From Flavobacteriaceae bacterium MAR_2010_72 (lineage in GTDB: Bacteria; Bacteroidota; Bacteroidia; Flavobacteriales; Flavobacteriaceae), in contig QXCW01000002.1 in the NCBI GenBank assembly GCA_003550275.1, forward strand, positions 248,001 to 312,000: DNA of 64,000 nt, given 5' to 3'. A model generated the notes under the pieces. The model saw nothing but the letters and a program-made list of their open reading frames with translations. It ran no database searches and had not been told where the DNA came from. Positions within the stretch are counted from its first letter, which is position 1. The number at the start of each line of letters is the position of its first letter. Below, piece by piece: positions 61,795 to 64,000 of the stretch. Made by a program: the position numbers and the translations under genes.

Positions 61795-62382
61795 TTACTC
61801 TTCTTCTTTGGCTGCTTTTGCCTCTTCAGCTTCTGGAGCTGTTTCCTCGGCAACCACTTCTTCAGTAGCTTCTTCGGTTGCAGTTTCTACTTCAGCTGTT
61901 TCTTCAGCTACTGCGTCTTCAGTAGGTTCTTCAACCACTTCTTCAACAGCAATTCTAGCTTCATTTACTGCTTTTTCTGCTTCCAAAGCTTTGGCTTTAG
62001 CTTCAGCTTGAGCTTTGGCTAATCCATCTTTTTTAGCATCTACTTTACCTGCTTTTTCTTCTAACCAAGCATTGAATTTTGCTTCAGCCTGCTCTTCAGT
62101 TAAAGCACCTTTTCTAACACCACCAGCTAAATGGTTTTTCATTAATGCACCCTTGTAAGATAATATGGCTCTAGCCGTATCTGTAGGTTGTGCACCATTT
62201 TGTAACCAAGTTACTGTGCCATCAACATTAAGTTCTATCGTTGCTGGGTTAGTGTTGGGATTGTAAGCTCCTAATTTTTCAAGGTATTTACCGTCTCTTT
62301 TTGATCTTGCATCGGCTGCAACAATCCAGTAGTAAGGTTTCCCTTTTTTACCGTGTCTTTGTAATCTAATTTTTACTGGCAT
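61795..62382 (-). CDS. rpsP: 30S ribosomal protein S16 with long acidic tail
   Basis: The S16 core (residues ~1-80) is complete: MPVKIRLQRHGKKGKPYYW, DGKYLEKLGAYNPNTNP and TDTARAILSYKGA. The gene encodes 195 residues, over twice the ~80 of E. coli S16. The extra C-terminal part begins with an Ala/Lys/Glu-rich helix and ends with a ~55-residue Glu/Ala/Val-rich acidic tail. A TATCTTTG promoter lies at 62429-62436. It leads the rpsP-rimM-trmN6 operon. Confidence 0.95.
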   Translation of the reverse strand: MPVKIRLQRHGKKGKPYYWIVAADARSKRDGKYLEKLGAYNPNTNPATIELNVDGTVTWLQNGAQPTDTARAILSYKGALMKNHLAGGVRKGALTEEQAEAKFNAWLEEKAGKVDAKKDGLAKAQAEAKAKALEAEKAVNEARIAVEEVVEEPTEDAVAEETAEVETATEEATEEVVAEETAPEAEEAKAAKEEE

Positions 62383-62428
62383 ATAAATTAATTTGTGAGG
62401 TTCACGACCCCTGTGATTAATGAGAGCG

Positions 62429-62436
62429 CAAAGATA
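62429..62436 (-). promoter_or_regulatory. Promoter box of the rpsP operon
   Basis: The minus strand reads TATCTTTG, an exact TAnnTTTG match, about 45 bases before the rpsP ATG. Confidence 0.5.
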
Positions 62437-62560
62437 CTACAATTATTTAATTTTAAGTGAAATATTTTTAAATAAGATTAATTTTCAAATTTATTATAAT
62501 TTTAGACTGGTTTTTTAGTTATTTGTATTTAAGATTCACAAAAAGAATTCATATCTGCTT

Positions 62561-63058
62561 ATGAAACATACACTTAAAATATTGTTGTTGTCGTTCTTGA
62601 CGTTTTTCAATTGTTCAGATGATATTCAATTTAACATGCCTGCCATACAAGGTAATAAGGATGGTGAACTTTGGCGAGCGGTATATCAGGCTGCAGATAT
62701 CGATTTTGGAGGATTGGTTATTGAGGGTGGAAATAATATTGAAACCTTGCTGTTTGTAACTGTTAATGACAATAGAGGAACCTATGTATTTGGTCCAGAC
62801 ACGGGAAATGAGGCAAGATTTACAGATGCTAACGGCGTCGTGTATTCAACAAAAAATGAGCCAGACCCTAGTTTTTCGATTTATCCTTCTGATGGGCAAA
62901 TCGTTATTCAAAGTTTTGATAACAATGCTACGCCTAAAACCTTAAACGGAACCTTTTGGTTTAACGCTTATACTGCCGATGGTTTAAAACGTATTAATTT
63001 TAACGAAGGACAACTCTATAAAGTGCCTCTGGTTGGTGGTTTGGATGCCAACAATTAG
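62561..63058 (+). CDS. Secreted lipoprotein, DUF6252-like
   Basis: The 165-residue product has a lipoprotein signal with lipobox FFNC (about residues 15-18) and a beta-rich domain of ~130 residues: GELWRAVYQAAD, IETLLFVTVNDNRGTYVFG and LNGTFWFNAYTADG. The pattern resembles DUF6252-type flavobacterial lipoproteins. Function unknown. A terminator follows. Confidence 0.65.
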   Translation: MKHTLKILLLSFLTFFNCSDDIQFNMPAIQGNKDGELWRAVYQAADIDFGGLVIEGGNNIETLLFVTVNDNRGTYVFGPDTGNEARFTDANGVVYSTKNEPDPSFSIYPSDGQIVIQSFDNNATPKTLNGTFWFNAYTADGLKRINFNEGQLYKVPLVGGLDANN

Positions 63059-63095
63059 ACTAGGAACCTCTCTTTTTAAAGATTTATTTTTGATG

Positions 63096-63120
63096 AAGCA
63101 CCTTAACAGGGTGCTTTTTT
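63096..63120 (+). terminator. Terminator after the lipoprotein gene
   Basis: AAGCACC (63096-63102) pairs with GGTGCTT (63110-63116), followed by a T-run. Confidence 0.82.
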
Positions 63121-63258
63121 GTTAAAATCCATCTTCCAGATGTTAAAGATGTTAAAATGTTTGATTTTTCCTACAAAAAATGGTATGTTAAGTATGCAGA
63201 TGTGAAACAATACACATCTATAAAGAAGGTATTGAAATTTAAAACGATAAGAGATATT

Positions 63259-63708
63259 ATGACATACACTGAAAGAATTTCAAACAAATTAAACGAATTA
63301 TTAATCAAAAACTATGATGCTGAAAAGGGCTATTTAAAAGCTATAAATCAAGTGGACAGCCCGACTTTAAAAATGTTTTTTAAGCGAAGAGCTTCCGAAC
63401 GAAGTGAATTTGCTAAAGAATTGCGTACTGAAATTCTTCGTTATGGAGAAATCCCCGAAGATTCAGGTAGTTTAAAAGGAACTATGCACCGTAATTGGAC
63501 GACTTTAAAAACGCTATTCTCTTCAAACAATGAAGAGGTCATTTTAGAAGAAGCCATTAAAGGTGAAGAGTCAAGTCTCGAAGAGTACAATGAGTTACTT
63601 AAAGAACGAGATTTGCCGCCAACCATAGATTCGTTATTGATGAAACACAAAAGCGCTATACAAGCGGCTATCAATACCGAAAAGGTACATGAAGAGTTAG
63701 TATCATAA
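63259..63708 (+). CDS. DUF2383 four-helix-bundle protein (PA2169 family)
   Basis: The 149-residue protein is a predicted four-helix bundle of the ferritin-like DUF2383/PA2169 type: ERISNKLNELLIKNYDAEKG, then MFFKRRASERSEFAKELR, GTMHRNWTTLKTLF and EEVILEEAIKGEESSLEEYN. The ATG at 63259 starts it at the conserved region; the frame from 63157 adds 34 non-conserved residues. Family members are often induced by stress or iron changes, but the function is not established. Confidence 0.85.
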   Translation: MTYTERISNKLNELLIKNYDAEKGYLKAINQVDSPTLKMFFKRRASERSEFAKELRTEILRYGEIPEDSGSLKGTMHRNWTTLKTLFSSNNEEVILEEAIKGEESSLEEYNELLKERDLPPTIDSLLMKHKSAIQAAINTEKVHEELVS

Positions 63709-63731
63709 TATTACTTATTAAATTAGGTATG

Positions 63732-63758
63732 AACGCGACCATTTTGGTCGCGTTTTTT
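63732..63758 (+). terminator. Terminator of the DUF2383 gene
   Basis: AACGCGACCA (63732-63741) pairs perfectly with TGGTCGCGTT (63745-63754), 3-base loop, followed by a T-run. Confidence 0.9.
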
Positions 63759-63869
63759 TGTTTACAACTGTTTATAACTTTCACTTTTAAAAGTGATATT
63801 ATTATGTAATTTTATAGACTTCGTTAGTGAATTCTAAACGACTAAACACCATACTAATATACTTTCAGG

Positions 63870-64000
63870 ATGTACTTAATTTTTGATACAGAGACCACCG
63901 GTTTGCCAAAACGTTGGGATGCACCAATTACAGATACCGATAACTGGCCCCGATGTGTACAAATTGCTTGGCAGTTGCATGACGAACTTGGGAATTGCAT
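63870..64000 (+). CDS. DNA polymerase III alpha-like protein with N-terminal exonuclease (5' part)
   Basis: Only the first ~43 codons are in the window. They read MYLIFDTETTGLPKRW and then DNWPRCVQIAWQLHDELG, which is a DEDDh 3'-5' exonuclease ExoI motif (DTETTGL). I know this start from flavobacterial DnaE, where the exonuclease is fused to the polymerase. A stand-alone epsilon-type exonuclease is also possible. The gene runs off the end of the window. Confidence 0.65.
   Translation, partial: MYLIFDTETTGLPKRWDAPITDTDNWPRCVQIAWQLHDELGNC

Noticed and set aside
61808-62011. Ala/Ser-rich ORF on the + strand over rpsP
   Set aside because: It is the complement of the Glu/Ala repeats in the S16 tail.
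1-64000. CRISPR array, prophage, insertion sequence, or tRNA/rRNA genes
   Set aside because: I saw no direct-repeat array, integrase, transposase, cloverleaf-like intergenic segment or rRNA sequence.

Overview
The window is a 64 kb stretch of ordinary, densely packed chromosome from a member of the Bacteroidota, almost certainly a marine-type Flavobacteriaceae. The evidence is low G+C, many genes of the families DUF4301, DUF4271, DUF4296, DUF3098 and DUF3127, a protein with a type IX secretion (T9SS) sorting domain, a bacterial GGGP synthase, a single-chain alpha2 glycyl-tRNA synthetase, and repeated Bacteroidota-type promoters with a TAnnTTTG box. I see no insertion sequence, prophage, CRISPR array, tRNA or rRNA gene. 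The genus cannot be told from the sequence.

Layout. 1-9.5 kb: the 3' part of a giant outer-membrane barrel gene, a small barrel protein, glyS, a membrane-anchored coiled-coil protein, comF, an Ig-like lipoprotein, and an omega-amidase-like nitrilase. 9.6-12.7 kb: a GNAT enzyme, a YbdL-type aminotransferase and ahcY; with the nitrilase these look like a sulfur-amino-acid salvage group. 12.8-20 kb: a tight seven-gene operon (phosphopantetheinyl transferase, GGGP synthase, thiamine-binding protein, PnuC/PnuT transporter, NadR-like kinase, DUF4301, arfB), then a TPP riboswitch in front of a TonB-dependent receptor. Together these suggest a thiamine uptake route from outer membrane to cytoplasm. 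20-26 kb: a Rieske-like lipoprotein, greA with an unusual leader, a HIT protein, an orphan histidine kinase with a possibly frameshifted partner, a flavin reductase, a DUF3127 protein with an SSB-like tail, aat and tag. 26-31 kb: a thioredoxin-like protein, a TonB-like protein, and the ftsX-lipoprotein-DUF3098-uppP-truB cell-envelope operon. 31-40 kb: panE, leuS, a SemiSWEET transporter, a zinc metallopeptidase, an Lrp regulator with saccharopine dehydrogenase, DUF423 and pckA. 40-51 kb: hemD and DUF4271, a dolichol-phosphate-mannose-synthase-like glycosyltransferase, pyrC and DUF4296, an epimerase, tyrS, a YHS protein, a LuxE-like ligase, a mini T9SS protein, a PhoB/PhoR-like two-component pair and a glycosyltransferase. 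51-64 kb: trmB, a LysE exporter and an alkyltransferase-like protein; an Fe-S/redox block (Mrp ATPase, NifU, ferredoxin-NADP reductase, ferredoxin); a metallophosphoesterase; a glutaryl-CoA-type dehydrogenase; an APC permease with an arginine-deiminase-like hydrolase; rpsP-rimM-trmN6; a lipoprotein; a DUF2383 protein; and the start of a DnaE-type polymerase gene.

The most notable signals are non-coding or sub-gene features. They are: a TPP riboswitch with a readable expression platform that can mask the receptor start codon; a promoter-terminator-hairpin leader before greA, like the E. coli GraL arrangement; an SSB-like C-terminal tip on a DUF3127 protein; an alkyltransferase-like protein without the acceptor cysteine; a Rieske-like lipoprotein without cluster ligands; and a probable one-base frameshift that truncates a membrane protein. 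I found no clear new multi-gene defence or biosynthetic system.
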